Positions 1 through 8,346 of a stretch of 40,273 nucleotides of DNA are shown here, piece after piece. Each line of letters opens with the position of its first letter. Within the stretch, counting starts at the first letter, position 1. The translations under genes were made by a program, and so were the position numbers. The notes under the pieces were generated by a model, which saw nothing but the letters and a program-made list of their open reading frames with translations, was not told the DNA's origin and did no database searches. The stretch lies in the NCBI RefSeq assembly GCF_001950255.1, contig NZ_BDJK01000041.1:242-40514 (forward strand), given 5' to 3'. This DNA comes from Carboxydothermus pertinax (GTDB lineage Bacteria; Bacillota; Z-2901; Carboxydothermales; Carboxydothermaceae).

Positions 1-420
1 ATAGCCCTTGCTATAGAAGCCCTGTCCCAGGGCATATCAGTTTACTTTACGAGCCTTTCCAGGCTCATTGAAGACCTAAAAACAGCCCATAAAGAAAGCC
101 GGTTGGAAAGGCGAATGAGGATCTAACTTAGGCCCAAGCTCCTTGTTATCGACGAAGTGGGCTATCTCCCTTTAGATGGCCTTGGCTCAAACCTCTTTTT
201 CCAGCTAATAAGTGCCCGGTATGAAAAGGGGAGCATCATCCTCACCAGCAACAAAAGCTTTGGGGAATGGGGGGAGCTCATGGGAGACCCGGTGCTTGCC
301 ACTGCAGTGTTGGATAGGCTATTACACCATGCCCATATAATCAACATAAGGGGGAACAGCTACCGCTTAAAGGACAGGTTAAAAACCGGTCTCTACGGTA
401 ATCCACATGTCAAAGCTTAA
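1..420 (+). pseudogene. istB: IS21-family IstB transposition helper ATPase, 3' part, nonsense-mutated
   Basis: C-terminal part of an IstB-type AAA+ helper ATPase, which loads the IstA transposase at target DNA. The gene enters from the left edge. The frame reads through IALAIEALSQG and RLERRMRI, meets TAA at 124-126, and continues in the same frame with KLLVIDEVGYLPLD (Walker B), NLFFQLISARYE, SIILTSNKSFGEWGE and DRLLHHAHIINIRG. These are the standard IstB blocks in the right order. The stop sits where IstB has a non-conserved residue before the Walker B strand, so a single base change is the simplest explanation. The element is therefore dead in this copy unless the stop is read through. An internal ATG at 157 would give only a fragment lacking the Walker A site. 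Family assignment is firm; the inactivation is read directly from the sequence. Confidence 0.9.
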
Positions 421-437
421 TTTTAAAAAAAGCCAGG

Positions 438-490
438 GTGGGTCAATTTAAAACCGTTGAAAATGGGTCAATTTAAATCCGCTATTGACA
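438..490 (+). mobile_element. IS21-family right terminal region
   Basis: Directly behind istB the block GGGTCAATTTAAA occurs twice (440-452 and 465-477). Short repeats of this kind in the terminal region are typical of IS21-family ends, where transposase binds. The exact outer end is not certain; it probably lies near TATTGACA at about 484. The left end is outside the window. Confidence 0.6.
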
Positions 491-552
491 ATATAAAACA
501 TTAACCCCTACATCAACGACCAGACCTTCTATACCAACATCTAAGTGCGAAA

Positions 553-586
553 AGCCCTGGAATTACCCGGGGCTTTTTATTTTTCC
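553..586 (+). terminator. Rho-independent terminator
   Basis: AGCCCTGG (553-560) pairs with CCGGGGCT (567-574) around a six-base loop, followed by TTTTATTTTT. It lies outside the IS end and probably belonged to the transcription unit into which the element inserted. Confidence 0.75.
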
Positions 587-905
587 AGCCTCTAACCTTC
601 AATCGCTAACTCCCAGCCTAAGGCGGCTTTTGCCGGCTCAATTTTTTTAAAAGAGATTTTGTAGAAAGTGGCTAAATTAAGAAAGTTTATTTTTGGAAAC
701 AATATCAGCTCAAGTTTTTATAAGATAAAGCAAATTTTAAAATGTCGAATTATGTAAAATTTTAACGACAAAATATGGCAAAACAGAACAAGGAATCGGA
801 AAAATAATGTAGAATAAATTGTAAAAAAATTATAAAAAATTGAAGGTGGTTACAGGAATACAAAATGGCTTAGGCCAAGGGAAATATGGATTGGAGGGAC
901 CTCAA
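587..905. other. AT-rich intergenic stretch
   Basis: No recognisable gene. Very AT-rich from about 640 on. A TGTCGAA heptamer (Spo0A-box consensus) lies at 743-749, upstream of the small gene at 906, but one isolated match is weak evidence. Confidence 0.4.
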
Positions 906-1118
906 GTGGATAAGACGTTGAAACCACTTGATGAGAAAACTCTGGAAGCACTTGCCGAGTTAATTTGTGGTGACTCAACGGAGTGGTACAGGAAAGGCTG
1001 GGAACTTCCGGATTTTTTTCGCCGGGCCGGCTTAGAGTTTCACAATCGCCACAAAATGGCAGGCATTATAGAAAATCAAGAGTGCATAAGTGAGTTCTTT
1101 TACCAATTATCTACTTAA
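906..1118 (+). CDS. Small hypothetical protein (70 aa)
   Basis: Unrecognised small protein with segments LDEKTLEALAELI, GWELPDFFRRAGLEF and CISEFFYQLST. The start is placed at GTG 906, because GGAGGG at 893-898 has ideal spacing to it; the frame is open upstream to a TTG at 840 with no good ribosome site. The amphipathic, mostly helical composition and its place just before a broken nuclease-like gene would fit a small adaptor or effector-associated domain of a defence module. That is inference only. No catalytic motif is visible. Confidence 0.5.
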   Translation: MDKTLKPLDEKTLEALAELICGDSTEWYRKGWELPDFFRRAGLEFHNRHKMAGIIENQECISEFFYQLST

Positions 1119-1146
1119 AAAGTCAGTATAAGGGGAGTTGCCGGGT

Positions 1147-1561
1147 ATGTTTACGAAAGATCTAAAGATAAATCCCGAAAAAATTGCCTACTGGTTGATC
1201 AGAATTTGCACCGAGTTCTTTATGCTTTAGGTGCTTTTCCAAAAGATATTGTACCAAAAGTAGCTGAAGCGCTTTACCATAATGGTTATTATAATGACCA
1301 ACAGTTTCGAGTGAGGTTGTTTGCTATCGGTTCAGAGAAAAATAAACAACTTCAGGAAACAGTTGTTCAGCTCACATGGGAGGAGCTACTTGATTTCATT
1401 TATAATCGTTTTTCTGAATATCGCGCACAAAAAGCTCAGAATGAGCAGTGGGACAAAGATGGAGGACTGCTGTATCAATTAAGTTTAAGGCTTTTTCGCG
1501 GGATGATTTTATTAAAACTATAAAAGATGCAATGGATAAATTTATCTCGTCTTCAAGATAA
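1147..1561 (+). pseudogene. Nuclease-like hypothetical protein with internal deletion and frameshift
   Basis: Remains of one gene in two frames. ATG 1147 gives MFTKDLKINPEKIAYWLIR and runs out after eight more residues. From about 1190 the other frame carries a good coding stretch (HRVLYALGAFPKDIVPKVAE, then VVQLTWEELLDFIYNRFSEY). Near 1487 the sense again shifts by one base, after which KAFSRDDFIKTIKDAMDKFI ends at TAA 1559-1561. From memory, related proteins have a conserved region of roughly 100 residues between INPEKIAYW and MHRVLYALGAF that holds the acidic residues of a restriction-like fold. It is missing here. So the copy has one large deletion at about 1190-1206 and one single-base frameshift. 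No function should be expected. Confidence 0.6.
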
Positions 1562-1648
1562 CTTACTTGATTTCCCTTTTTTAAGATATTTTGGTTCCAA
1601 CTTACATAGGGAGAAATTGTTGAACATTAGGTAAAATAGGAGGTTACT

Positions 1649-2857
1649 ATGCAAAATCTATGCGAATTTATTTTTCACAACGTAGGACAAGGATTATTTT
1701 ATTCAGGAAAAATTAATGACTTAAATTTCATTTATGATTGTGGTTCAGAAAATTATAAAAATATCAAAAAGGCAGTTACAGAATTTATAACCTATTTGAA
1801 AGGGAAAATAAGAATAGATTTGTTAATTTTATCTCATTTACATTATGACCATGTTAGTGGTCTTGAACTTCTCTTAAAAAAATGTGAAATTGAAACAGTG
1901 ATATTGCCATACATAGCATTGGAAGAAAGGCTGTTGATTGCAGTTAGATGGAATTATCTAAAGCAAGAATGGTATTTTAATTTTTTAAATAACCCTACTC
2001 AATATTTTGAAGGACATGGGGTTAAACGAATCATTTATGTAACAGCAGAAAATGATGATTATTGGGAAAATTCTGATAATCAATTTGGTGACCATGATAG
2101 CAAATTATCAATAAAGCTGATTAAATCTAGAAAAGCTTTTGAAAATAATTTAAAAAGTTTGAAAGTCGATATTTATAATCATTACGGAAAGATAGAGTAT
2201 CGTAACATTTGGGTATTTAACTTACATTGTTTTGAAGTAAATATTGAAATAATGCAAAAATTTAAGAGTGAATTAAAACGAGAAAAATTATATAATATAG
2301 AAAACATAAAAGATTTAATTTTAGATAATGAAAACCGCAAAAAATTAAAAGAATGTTATCAAAAAGTAGTATAAGATCTAAATTGGACAAGTTTAGTTTT
2401 ATTACATTATCCTGCGGATTATACTAAAAGCTATGGGTTTATTGGATGTAATAACGCATGGAATAATTGCAAATTTTGCTGCAACTATATTTGTTGTTGT
2501 TGGCATGAAGTTTTTAATTTTTCTGCCCAAATATTATTTGGCGATGCAAATGTTAAACGTGAGGAAAACTATTATTCATTTTTAAAAAGGTTCAATGAAG
2601 ACGTTTCAAAATTTGATATTTCAAAATTTAACATTCCCAAAGAAAATGTTTCTTTAATTACTTTACCCCATCATGGTTCAAGGGGAAACTGGAATAGAAA
2701 ATTGATTGAAGATTTTAGAAATTGTGAGTTTTGGATTTCATCATCAGGATTTTCAAATAGATATGGCCATCCTCATATTGAAGTTGTTATTGATATTTTA
2801 GGAGCAAACAAAAATCTTATTATTTCAAATGAATTAAATATGATAATGATAAGATAA
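1649..2857 (+). pseudogene. Metallo-beta-lactamase-fold hydrolase (ComEC/Rec2-like), interrupted by one in-frame stop
   Basis: Metallo-hydrolase of the competence-type MBL family. ATG 1649 follows AGGAGG. The first half (241 codons) has FIYDCGSE and the metal-binding LSHLHYDHVSG (HxHxDH). TAA at 2372-2374 interrupts it, and the same frame continues without another stop to TAA 2855-2857. The second half has LFGDANVK (metal ligand Asp), LPHHGSRGNW and NRYGHPHIEVV, the usual C-terminal motifs. The full product would be 402 codons. Between the halves is a cysteine-rich patch, CNNAWNNCKFCCNYICCCW (after 2444), unusual for the family. Both halves are otherwise clean, so the stop is recent, is a sequencing error, or is read through. 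The gene is followed closely by the OLD-like gene, which suggests a two-gene defence-type module. Confidence 0.8.
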
Positions 2858-2981
2858 GGACACAGCATTTAAAAAATGTAGAGTTAAGAAGTATAAAAAA
2901 TAAGTAATATCAATCTAAAAAATGTTATGTACTAAAAATTTCTTAAACTTTTGGTAATAACAAAGAAATGGGGTGATGAAT

Positions 2982-4829
2982 ATGAAATTAATTAAAATTT
3001 TTTTAGAAGATTTTAGAGGTTATTATGGATTACATGAAGTTGATATATCAGATTTTACGGCATTTATTGGTAAAAATGATGCTGGAAAGTCATCTATTTT
3101 TGAGGCTTTAGATATTTTTTTTAATGAAGGAAAAGGGAATGTTAAGATTGATAAAAATGATCTGAATGTGAAAACAGCAAGTGAAGGTAAGGATTTTTTT
3201 AGAATAGGGATAGAGCTTACAAACTATCCTGAAGAATTAATTATCGATGAGACTAATCCCACCAATTTGAAAGACGAATATTTATTGAATCGAAATAACA
3301 ATTTAGAAATTTGGAAGACATTTAAAAATGCAAAACTACAAGAAACAGCTTTAAAATGTTACCATCCTGCCAATGATGATTATTTGCAAGATATTTTGAG
3401 AAAGAAAATAAATGATTTAAGAAAATTTGTTGAAGAAAATAACATTGATTGTGAAGATAAGCGTAAGTCAGCAGTTCTGCGAAAGGCTATAAGAAAATAT
3501 TATCAACAAAAAGACGGTGAGTTGAGGTTAGATGAAATAGAAGTAAAAGTTGATAGCGAAGATGCAAAGAAAATTTGGGAAAAGCTTTCAGACTATTTAC
3601 CTTTATATGCCCTTTTCCATTCTGATAGGAAAAATTTGGACCAAGATGAAGAAGTACAAGATCCTCTTAAAGTGGCAATTGAACAAATCTTTAATGAAGA
3701 AGAGGTCAAGCAAAATCTTGAGAGTATTGCAAAGAAGGTAAACGAGAAAATTAGTAAAATCGCCCAAGAAACAATAGATTATTTTAAAAATTTTTCACCA
3801 GATTCTAACTTTAATTTAGAGCCAGAGATACCTGGGATTGATAAGTTAAAATGGTCAAGTGTATATAAATCAATAGGTTTCAAAACTGACGAAGTACCTC
3901 TAAATAAACGGGGTAGTGGTATTCGACGTATAGTGTTATTAAGCTTCTTTACTGCAGAGGTTGAAAGATTGAAGAGAGATAAAAATTTAGCTTCAACTAT
4001 ATATGCGATTGAAGAGCCTGAAACGTCTTTACATCCAGATTTACAAAAAAAATTAATTGAGCAACTTTTAGAATTATCTGAATATCCAAACATCCAAGTT
4101 TTAATTACCACGCATAGCCCAGCGTTGATACGGTTATTAGAAACAAGTTCAATTCGATATATTGAACAAAAAGAGTATAGTTCAAATGTTAAAAATTTCG
4201 ATGTTGAAGTTGCGGATAAAATTATTAAAAATATGGGGCTTTTGCCCGAGATTGCTAAAGTAATTGTTTGTGTAGAGGGAGAAACCGATGAAAAATTTTT
4301 ATTAAATATTAACCAAAATATACCAGAATTGAAAGAAATAATCGATATAGAATCAAAAATAGAAGCAGGTATTCTAAGCATAATTCCAATGCGTGGGGCA
4401 AATTTAAAAGATTGGATAAATAGATATGCTTTGAAAAACACTAATGCAATTGAATTTCATTTATATGATAGAGACACAAATGAACAGTATAAAAAGCAAA
4501 TCGAAGAAGTAAATTCCAGGAATGATGGATCTTGTGGCAGGTTAACAGAAAAAAGAGAAATAGAAAATTACATCCCTAAGGAAATTGTCGAAAAAGAATT
4601 TAATATTGATTTAAGTGATGTTGAAAATTGGGACTACGAGGATATTCCGAAAAAAATTCAAAATAAAATTCCAAATATGAAAGAAAAGGATATAAAAATG
4701 AAACTTTGTTGTAAATGCTCTAAGGAAATAACTAAAAAACATCTTGAAGATTTAAATGCTTGGGATGAGGTAAAAAGTTGGTTTGAAAAAATTAATGAAC
4801 TTTGCAGTAAAGTTTTACAGAATCCTTAA
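2982..4829 (+). CDS. OLD-family-like AAA ATPase with TOPRIM nuclease domain
   Basis: 615 aa protein of the ABC-type ATPase plus TOPRIM (OLD/RecF-like) class; such proteins are DNA nucleases used in phage defence. Visible: Walker A GKNDAGKSS (about residues 30-38) after the typical LEDFRGY opening; signature-like RGSGIRRIVLLSFF; Walker B AIEEPETSLHPDLQ (about 341); switch ITTHSPALIRLL; then a TOPRIM domain with VCVEGETDEKFL (about 430) and LYDRDTN (about 497), giving the metal-binding Glu and DxD. ATG 2982 is chosen because GGGGTGAT sits at proper distance; GTG 2973 and ATG 2976 in frame are alternatives. About 125 bp separate it from the MBL gene. The base composition is strongly AT-rich, like its neighbours, suggesting acquired DNA. 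No helicase partner (as in Gabija) is seen nearby. Confidence 0.85.
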   Translation: MKLIKIFLEDFRGYYGLHEVDISDFTAFIGKNDAGKSSIFEALDIFFNEGKGNVKIDKNDLNVKTASEGKDFFRIGIELTNYPEELIIDETNPTNLKDEYLLNRNNNLEIWKTFKNAKLQETALKCYHPANDDYLQDILRKKINDLRKFVEENNIDCEDKRKSAVLRKAIRKYYQQKDGELRLDEIEVKVDSEDAKKIWEKLSDYLPLYALFHSDRKNLDQDEEVQDPLKVAIEQIFNEEEVKQNLESIAKKVNEKISKIAQETIDYFKNFSPDSNFNLEPEIPGIDKLKWSSVYKSIGFKTDEVPLNKRGSGIRRIVLLSFFTAEVERLKRDKNLASTIYAIEEPETSLHPDLQKKLIEQLLELSEYPNIQVLITTHSPALIRLLETSSIRYIEQKEYSSNVKNFDVEVADKIIKNMGLLPEIAKVIVCVEGETDEKFLLNINQNIPELKEIIDIESKIEAGILSIIPMRGANLKDWINRYALKNTNAIEFHLYDRDTNEQYKKQIEEVNSRNDGSCGRLTEKREIENYIPKEIVEKEFNIDLSDVENWDYEDIPKKIQNKIPNMKEKDIKMKLCCKCSKEITKKHLEDLNAWDEVKSWFEKINELCSKVLQNP

Positions 4830-4899
4830 GCGATTGACTGATAAAGTGACGTTGCTTTTCTTTAATTATTGTGAAAATAGGAAATAGGAGGAGGTATAG

Positions 4900-5967
4900 T
4901 TGATTAGAAAATTTGAATGGCTGCCGTTTTCTGAGTGTGCTTTAGCTGATCCGTTTTTTGAGTCATTGAAGGAAGATTATGAAGAATTTCCAGAATGGTT
5001 TTTAAAGAAAGTGCAAAATAATGAGAAGGCGTTTGTTTACAAAGATGAGTGGGGTATTTGTGCTTTTATTTATTTTAAGGATGAGGAAGAGGAAATTAGA
5101 ATTAATGATAAAGTTCTTCCTCAAAAGAAAAGAATTAAAATTGGTACTTTTAAACTTGATGATAGAGTACAAGGACAAAGACTTGGAGAAGGCGCTTTAG
5201 GCGTAGCATTATGGAAATGGCAGGAATCAGATGCTGAAGAAATATATTTAACAATATTTCCAAAGCATAAAGTGCTTATTGAACTAATTGAAAAATTTGG
5301 TTTCAAAAATGTAGGGATGAATCACCGGGGAGAATTTGTATATATAAAAAATAAAAAGAATTTTGAAACTATAAATCCTTATACTGCATTTCCATACCTT
5401 AACGCAAATTTTACAAAGGCTGGTTATATACCAATTTATGATTATTATCATGATACTTTGTTTCCTTTTTCAGAGTTATATAATACTAAACAGGATTTTG
5501 AGGAAATTGCTGCCGCAAATGGAATTACAAAAGTCTATATAGGTTTTCCCTATGGTGAACTTCACCATAGGGAGGGAGAACCGGTAATAATATATAGGAT
5601 ACATACAGGTGAAAATAGGCAGTATAAATCAGTTGCCACATCATATTGCACTCTTACTAAAATTAAATATATTAAAAAGTACGGAAGAAAATTAACAGAT
5701 TTAAATGATTTTATATTGATTACAAAAAATAAAACTGTTTTTACAAATGACCAATTAGAGGAGTTTTATGATACCCAAGAGAATATAGTAGTAATTGAAA
5801 TGATATATAATGGATTTTTTGGTAAGGGAAAAAACATAACTTTTAAAAAATTAAAAGATATGGGCTTATTTGAAGGACATCCATATAATATTAGATTGTC
5901 ACGTGAACAATTTTTAAAAATATTAGAATTAGGTGGTAAAAATGTGCAAAATACTATTATCGATTAA
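4900..5967 (+). CDS. GNAT-like acetyltransferase with C-terminal PUA-like (ASCH/EVE-type) domain
   Basis: 355 aa. TTG 4900 is preceded by AGGAGGAGGT, deciding the start. The N-terminal half resembles a GNAT fold: IKIGTFKLDDRVQGQRLGEG (about 83-102, the acetyl-CoA-loop region) and a C-terminal strand EKFGFKNVG. The second half has EPVIIYRIHTG and YKSVATSYCTLTKI, the pattern of PUA-like EVE/ASCH domains that bind nucleotides or modified nucleic acid. The next gene encodes a second small ASCH-type protein and overlaps this one, so the pair works together. GNAT plus PUA-like pairs occur in accessory regions and are suspected of tRNA or nucleotide modification; the substrate cannot be told from sequence. 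Domain calls are by eye and of medium certainty. Confidence 0.6.
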   Translation: MIRKFEWLPFSECALADPFFESLKEDYEEFPEWFLKKVQNNEKAFVYKDEWGICAFIYFKDEEEEIRINDKVLPQKKRIKIGTFKLDDRVQGQRLGEGALGVALWKWQESDAEEIYLTIFPKHKVLIELIEKFGFKNVGMNHRGEFVYIKNKKNFETINPYTAFPYLNANFTKAGYIPIYDYYHDTLFPFSELYNTKQDFEEIAAANGITKVYIGFPYGELHHREGEPVIIYRIHTGENRQYKSVATSYCTLTKIKYIKKYGRKLTDLNDFILITKNKTVFTNDQLEEFYDTQENIVVIEMIYNGFFGKGKNITFKKLKDMGLFEGHPYNIRLSREQFLKILELGGKNVQNTIID

Positions 5968-6316
5968 TCCAAAACATGTTGAAAAAATATTTAGTGGCAT
6001 AAAGAAATATGAATACAGGAAAACAATATTTAAACGGAAAAATATAGAAAAAATATTAATTTACTCAACTCACCCAATAAAAATGATTGTTGGTGAGGCT
6101 AATATTGAGGAAATAATTATTGACGAACCCCATATTGTCTGGGAAATTACAAAAGATTTTGCTGGTATAAATAGAGAGTTTTTCGAAGATTATTTTAAAG
6201 GTCGTAAAAAAGCGATAGCATATAAACTTAGAGATATAAGAAAATATAATACACCTATAGAATTAAAGACCCTTGGAATAGATTTCGCTCCCCAGTCGTT
6301 TATTTACATTGATTAA
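5942..6316 (+). CDS. ASCH-domain (PUA-like) protein
   Basis: 124 aa. Segments LLSINPKHVEKIFSGIKKYE, KILIYSTHPIKMIVGEA, then FEDYFKGRKKAIAYKL and FAPQSFIYID fit the ASCH family of PUA-like RNA/nucleotide-binding domains. This family characteristically begins by placing a lysine/arginine pair after the first strand and ends in PQSF.Y. The ATG at 5942 is preferred because AGGTGG at 5931-5936 lies five bases before it; GTG 5933 is also in frame. It overlaps the end of the GNAT-like gene, pointing to translational coupling. Likely a nucleic-acid or modified-nucleotide recognition partner of the upstream enzyme. Confidence 0.7.
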   Translation: MCKILLSINPKHVEKIFSGIKKYEYRKTIFKRKNIEKILIYSTHPIKMIVGEANIEEIIIDEPHIVWEITKDFAGINREFFEDYFKGRKKAIAYKLRDIRKYNTPIELKTLGIDFAPQSFIYID

Positions 6317-6369
6317 AGCCAATTATTACTATAACGAAGTTACTGATATTTTAATAAAAAAGAAGTAAA

Positions 6370-6720
6370 CTAATGTCACCGCCAGTGTATAATTGACCAA
6401 ATACCTCAGAGCAGAGGGTATTCCCGAAAGGAAGCCCCATCCCAAAAAGGTTAAAAACTCGACCCATACAAAGATACCATTCAAGAGCTCATAAATCTGG
6501 GATATTCAACTGCGAAGTCATTTACGAAAGAATCAAAGAAGAAGGCTACACCGGAGGTCGCACTATTTTAAGGGACTATGTAAGACAATTCATTATTAAT
6601 TTAGATAATAAAAATATACAGGATCAAATTCATAAATTATCAAATGAGTTAGAGATGTATAAAACAAGTTATGAAAATCTATTAAAAAAATTAGAAAAAA
6701 AGAAAATTACAGCGATCTAA
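6370..6720 (+). pseudogene. istA: Decayed IstA (IS21-family transposase) N-terminal fragment, fused to a coiled-coil tail
   Basis: Three frames give consecutive IstA-like pieces: LTKYLRAEGIPERKPHPKKV from 6393, then LDPYKDTIQELINLGYS, then FNCEVIYERIKEEGYTGGRT and ILRDYVR up to about 6585. This is the HTH-to-linker region of an IS21 transposase broken by at least two frameshifts. The last frame stays open beyond 6585 and runs into a lysine-rich, coiled-coil-like tail (IQDQIHKLSNELEMYKTSYE) ending at 6720. That tail is not IstA and may be the remains of the gene into which the element inserted. Confidence 0.7.
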
Positions 6721-6766
6721 AAAGATAAAAATAAATGCTTTATACAGGAGAGGTTAGATTGTAAAT

Positions 6767-7246
6767 ATGGAGGTATTTGCCATTTTTGCAGACTATATTA
6801 AAAATTTTGTTTTTAAATTAAATGAATATACGCTATTGCAATTATTATGGGTAATTGCAATCTATTATTTTGTTTTGAATTCAATATTTGATTTTGTAAT
6901 AAAAATTGATAACACAGCATTTACTCAATCAAATTTAGATAGAATATTAGAATACAATAAAACTATTTTAAACTTCCTACAAGAATATGAAATTGCCTGG
7001 ATAGACTTAACGGTATTAACATTTTTGGCATCAATGATAGTAGTTTTGGTTGCTTATACATTGTTTAAGGATTACATGTTTATTCGTATTTTTAGTATTT
7101 ATGGTGGAGTTGTAAGTATGTGGTCGCTAGTAATTTATGCTACTTATAAATTATATATTTTTTTTGGTTTGTACTATGGAATAGTATTATTTTTTATTTC
7201 ATTAATAGTGCATTGGATAAATGAAAAAAAGAGAAATTTAACTTAG
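6767..7246 (+). CDS. Hypothetical integral membrane protein
   Basis: 159 aa with about four hydrophobic segments: LLQLLWVIAIYYFVLNSIF (about 25-43), WIDLTVLTFLASMIVVLVAY (about 79-99), IFSIYGGVVSMWSLVIYAT (about 108-127), and FFGLYYGIVLFFISLIVHW (about 132-150). No family recognised. GGAGAGG lies about 13 bases upstream of ATG 6767, a loose spacing. The stop is only six bases before an IS21-type terminus at 7252, so the original C-terminus may have been altered. Next comes a truncated NERD-like gene; both may be parts of one disrupted accessory operon. Confidence 0.55.
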   Translation: MEVFAIFADYIKNFVFKLNEYTLLQLLWVIAIYYFVLNSIFDFVIKIDNTAFTQSNLDRILEYNKTILNFLQEYEIAWIDLTVLTFLASMIVVLVAYTLFKDYMFIRIFSIYGGVVSMWSLVIYATYKLYIFFGLYYGIVLFFISLIVHWINEKKRNLT

Positions 7247-7251
7247 AAAAC

Positions 7252-7330
7252 TGTGTTTGGCAATATAAAAACATAAAACGGCAAAGAAAAATCCAGATAA
7301 AATATTGGCCATTGCTAGCATAAAAAGATA
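7252..7330. repeat. IS21-type terminal sequence, copy 1
   Basis: Begins TGTGTTTGGCAATATAAA and continues through ACATAAAACGGCAAAGAAAA and GGCCATTGC. It is nearly identical to 8119-8199 in the same orientation. The second copy adjoins an IstB C-terminal fragment on the minus strand, which identifies the repeat as the istB-side end of an IS21-like element. The TGT start fits IS21 termini. Confidence 0.65.
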
Positions 7331-7560
7331 AAATCGTAAAAAATTATCAAAATAAATTGCTCCAAACATTTTGCAAGAATTATAGCAAAATATTTGGGGG
7401 ATAAAAAGTTTTTTCAACTGTTTTGTTTTGAAGTATGTTATGAGTGTTAGGCGAGGATAACTTGCTAAAAGGACACAAATTAATAAAAGTGGAATCTCCA
7501 TATTTTGGGGGTCAGCCTATTAGTTTAACATAATTCATTATGAAGGGAGAGAAAAAATAG
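7331..7560 (-). other. Minus-strand coding remnant, also found at 11500-11645
   Basis: Read on the minus strand this stretch gives ASYPRLTLITYFKTKQLKK and then PQIFCYNSCKMFGAIYFDNF. The region 11500-11645, on the same strand, gives NYLLRNPQKFFKINQRLSLF and then PQIFCYNFYKIFGVIYFDDF. Amino-acid similarity persists despite DNA drift, so this was once coding and is present twice. The family is not recognised. An 87 aa frame (7238-7501, minus) covers it but is a fusion of this remnant with the IS terminus, so it is not called as a gene. Confidence 0.4.
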
Positions 7561-8145
7561 ATGGAATTTATAATTTCTGAATTGCAGACTGAGTATTCCT
7601 TTGAAGGCCAGGTAATTAAAAGATTGAAAGAAGTTTTAAATGAAATAGATGGTTTTTGTTTTTATAATCACCCATCATCAGAAATAGATGATGCTAGTTA
7701 TGATGAACATTCATTTTTAATATTATCTCCATATTGGGGTGTTTTAATTTTAGATGCTTTCCCCTATGATATAAATAAAATTACAGAAGAAGAAATAAAA
7801 CAAATATTAAAGTATGGAGAGGCTAAAATATATAAAATCTATTCAAAAATTTTAGGCAATGGAAAATTAAGGGATTGCGAAGATGAAAGATTAAAAATAG
7901 AAAATATTATTTATAATCTGTTCTTTCCTTATGTGAATGAAGGACAAGTTTCTTACCTGACTCCAGATTTAACTAATAAAATTATATGGAATGATACAAT
8001 TTCAAGTAACATTGATAGATTAAAAGCAAAATTTGACAAGTTAATAGATAGAAGTATTTGGAATACATTAATTAATGAAATATCAGGTATATCTCAAGTA
8101 GTTAAAAAACGGTTTAAGTGTGTTTGGCAATATAAAAATACATAA
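7561..8145 (+). pseudogene. NERD-like N-terminal domain protein, 3' end replaced by IS terminus
   Basis: ATG 7561 follows GAAGGGAGAG. The protein starts like the N-terminal module of NERD/UvrD-type helicases: EGQVIKRLKEVL, then a strand pair SFLILSPYWGVLILDAFPYD in place of the usual nuclease-fold strands, then a helical region ending ISGISQVVKKRF. The last eight codons (KCVWQYKNT region) are translated from the IS21-type terminus that begins at 8119, so the native C-terminus, probably a helicase or other effector, is gone. The catalytic lysine of active NERD domains is not obvious (LDAF where EVK is expected). Domain assignment is tentative; truncation by the IS end is directly visible. Confidence 0.5.
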
Positions 8146-8199
8146 AACGGCAAAGAAAACTGCAGAAAAAATATCGGCCATTGCCAGCACAAAAAGATA
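8119..8199. repeat. IS21-type terminal sequence, copy 2
   Basis: Direct repeat of 7252-7330 (TGTGTTTGGCAATATAAAAA onward). It joins an istB fragment on its right, so it is the outer end of a minus-strand IS21-like element remnant that cut the gene at 7561. Confidence 0.7.
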
Positions 8200-8345
8200 C
8201 ATAAGAGGTAAAATATAACAGTTTGAGAGGGCGTTTTTAAATCTATAACTCTCACCTTTAAACACAAGGATATGAGCATGGTGGATAAGGTGGTCTATCG
8301 CGGCTGCTGCCAGCCGATTATCAAAAAAAACTGTGTTCCAGTTCC
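8200..8345 (-). pseudogene. istB: IstB C-terminal fragment (IS21 family)
   Basis: On the minus strand 8345 to about 8215 encodes NWNTVFFDNRLAAAAIDHLI, HHAHILVFKGESYRFKNALS, the C-terminal block of IstB (compare DRLLHHAHIINIRGNSYRLK in the copy at position 300). The rest of the element is missing to the right. This is a different IS21 subgroup from the one at the left window edge. Confidence 0.75.
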
Positions 8346-8346
8346 T

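Noticed and set aside
743-749. TGTCGAA as a Spo0A box for the small gene at 906
   Set aside because: A single match in AT-rich DNA 157 bp away before a doubtful gene; counted only as possible chance.
3779-4441. 220-codon frame antisense to the OLD-like gene
   Set aside because: Shadow of a strongly coding frame with complete ATPase and TOPRIM motifs.
2973-4829. Gabija (GajAB) assignment
   Set aside because: No UvrD-like helicase gene follows; the next gene is GNAT-like.
8083-8265. 60-codon minus-strand frame that looks like a membrane peptide, with a similar one at 7238-7501
   Set aside because: The shared hydrophobic part is the translation of the IS21-type terminus, and the N-terminal part is IstB; not an independent gene.
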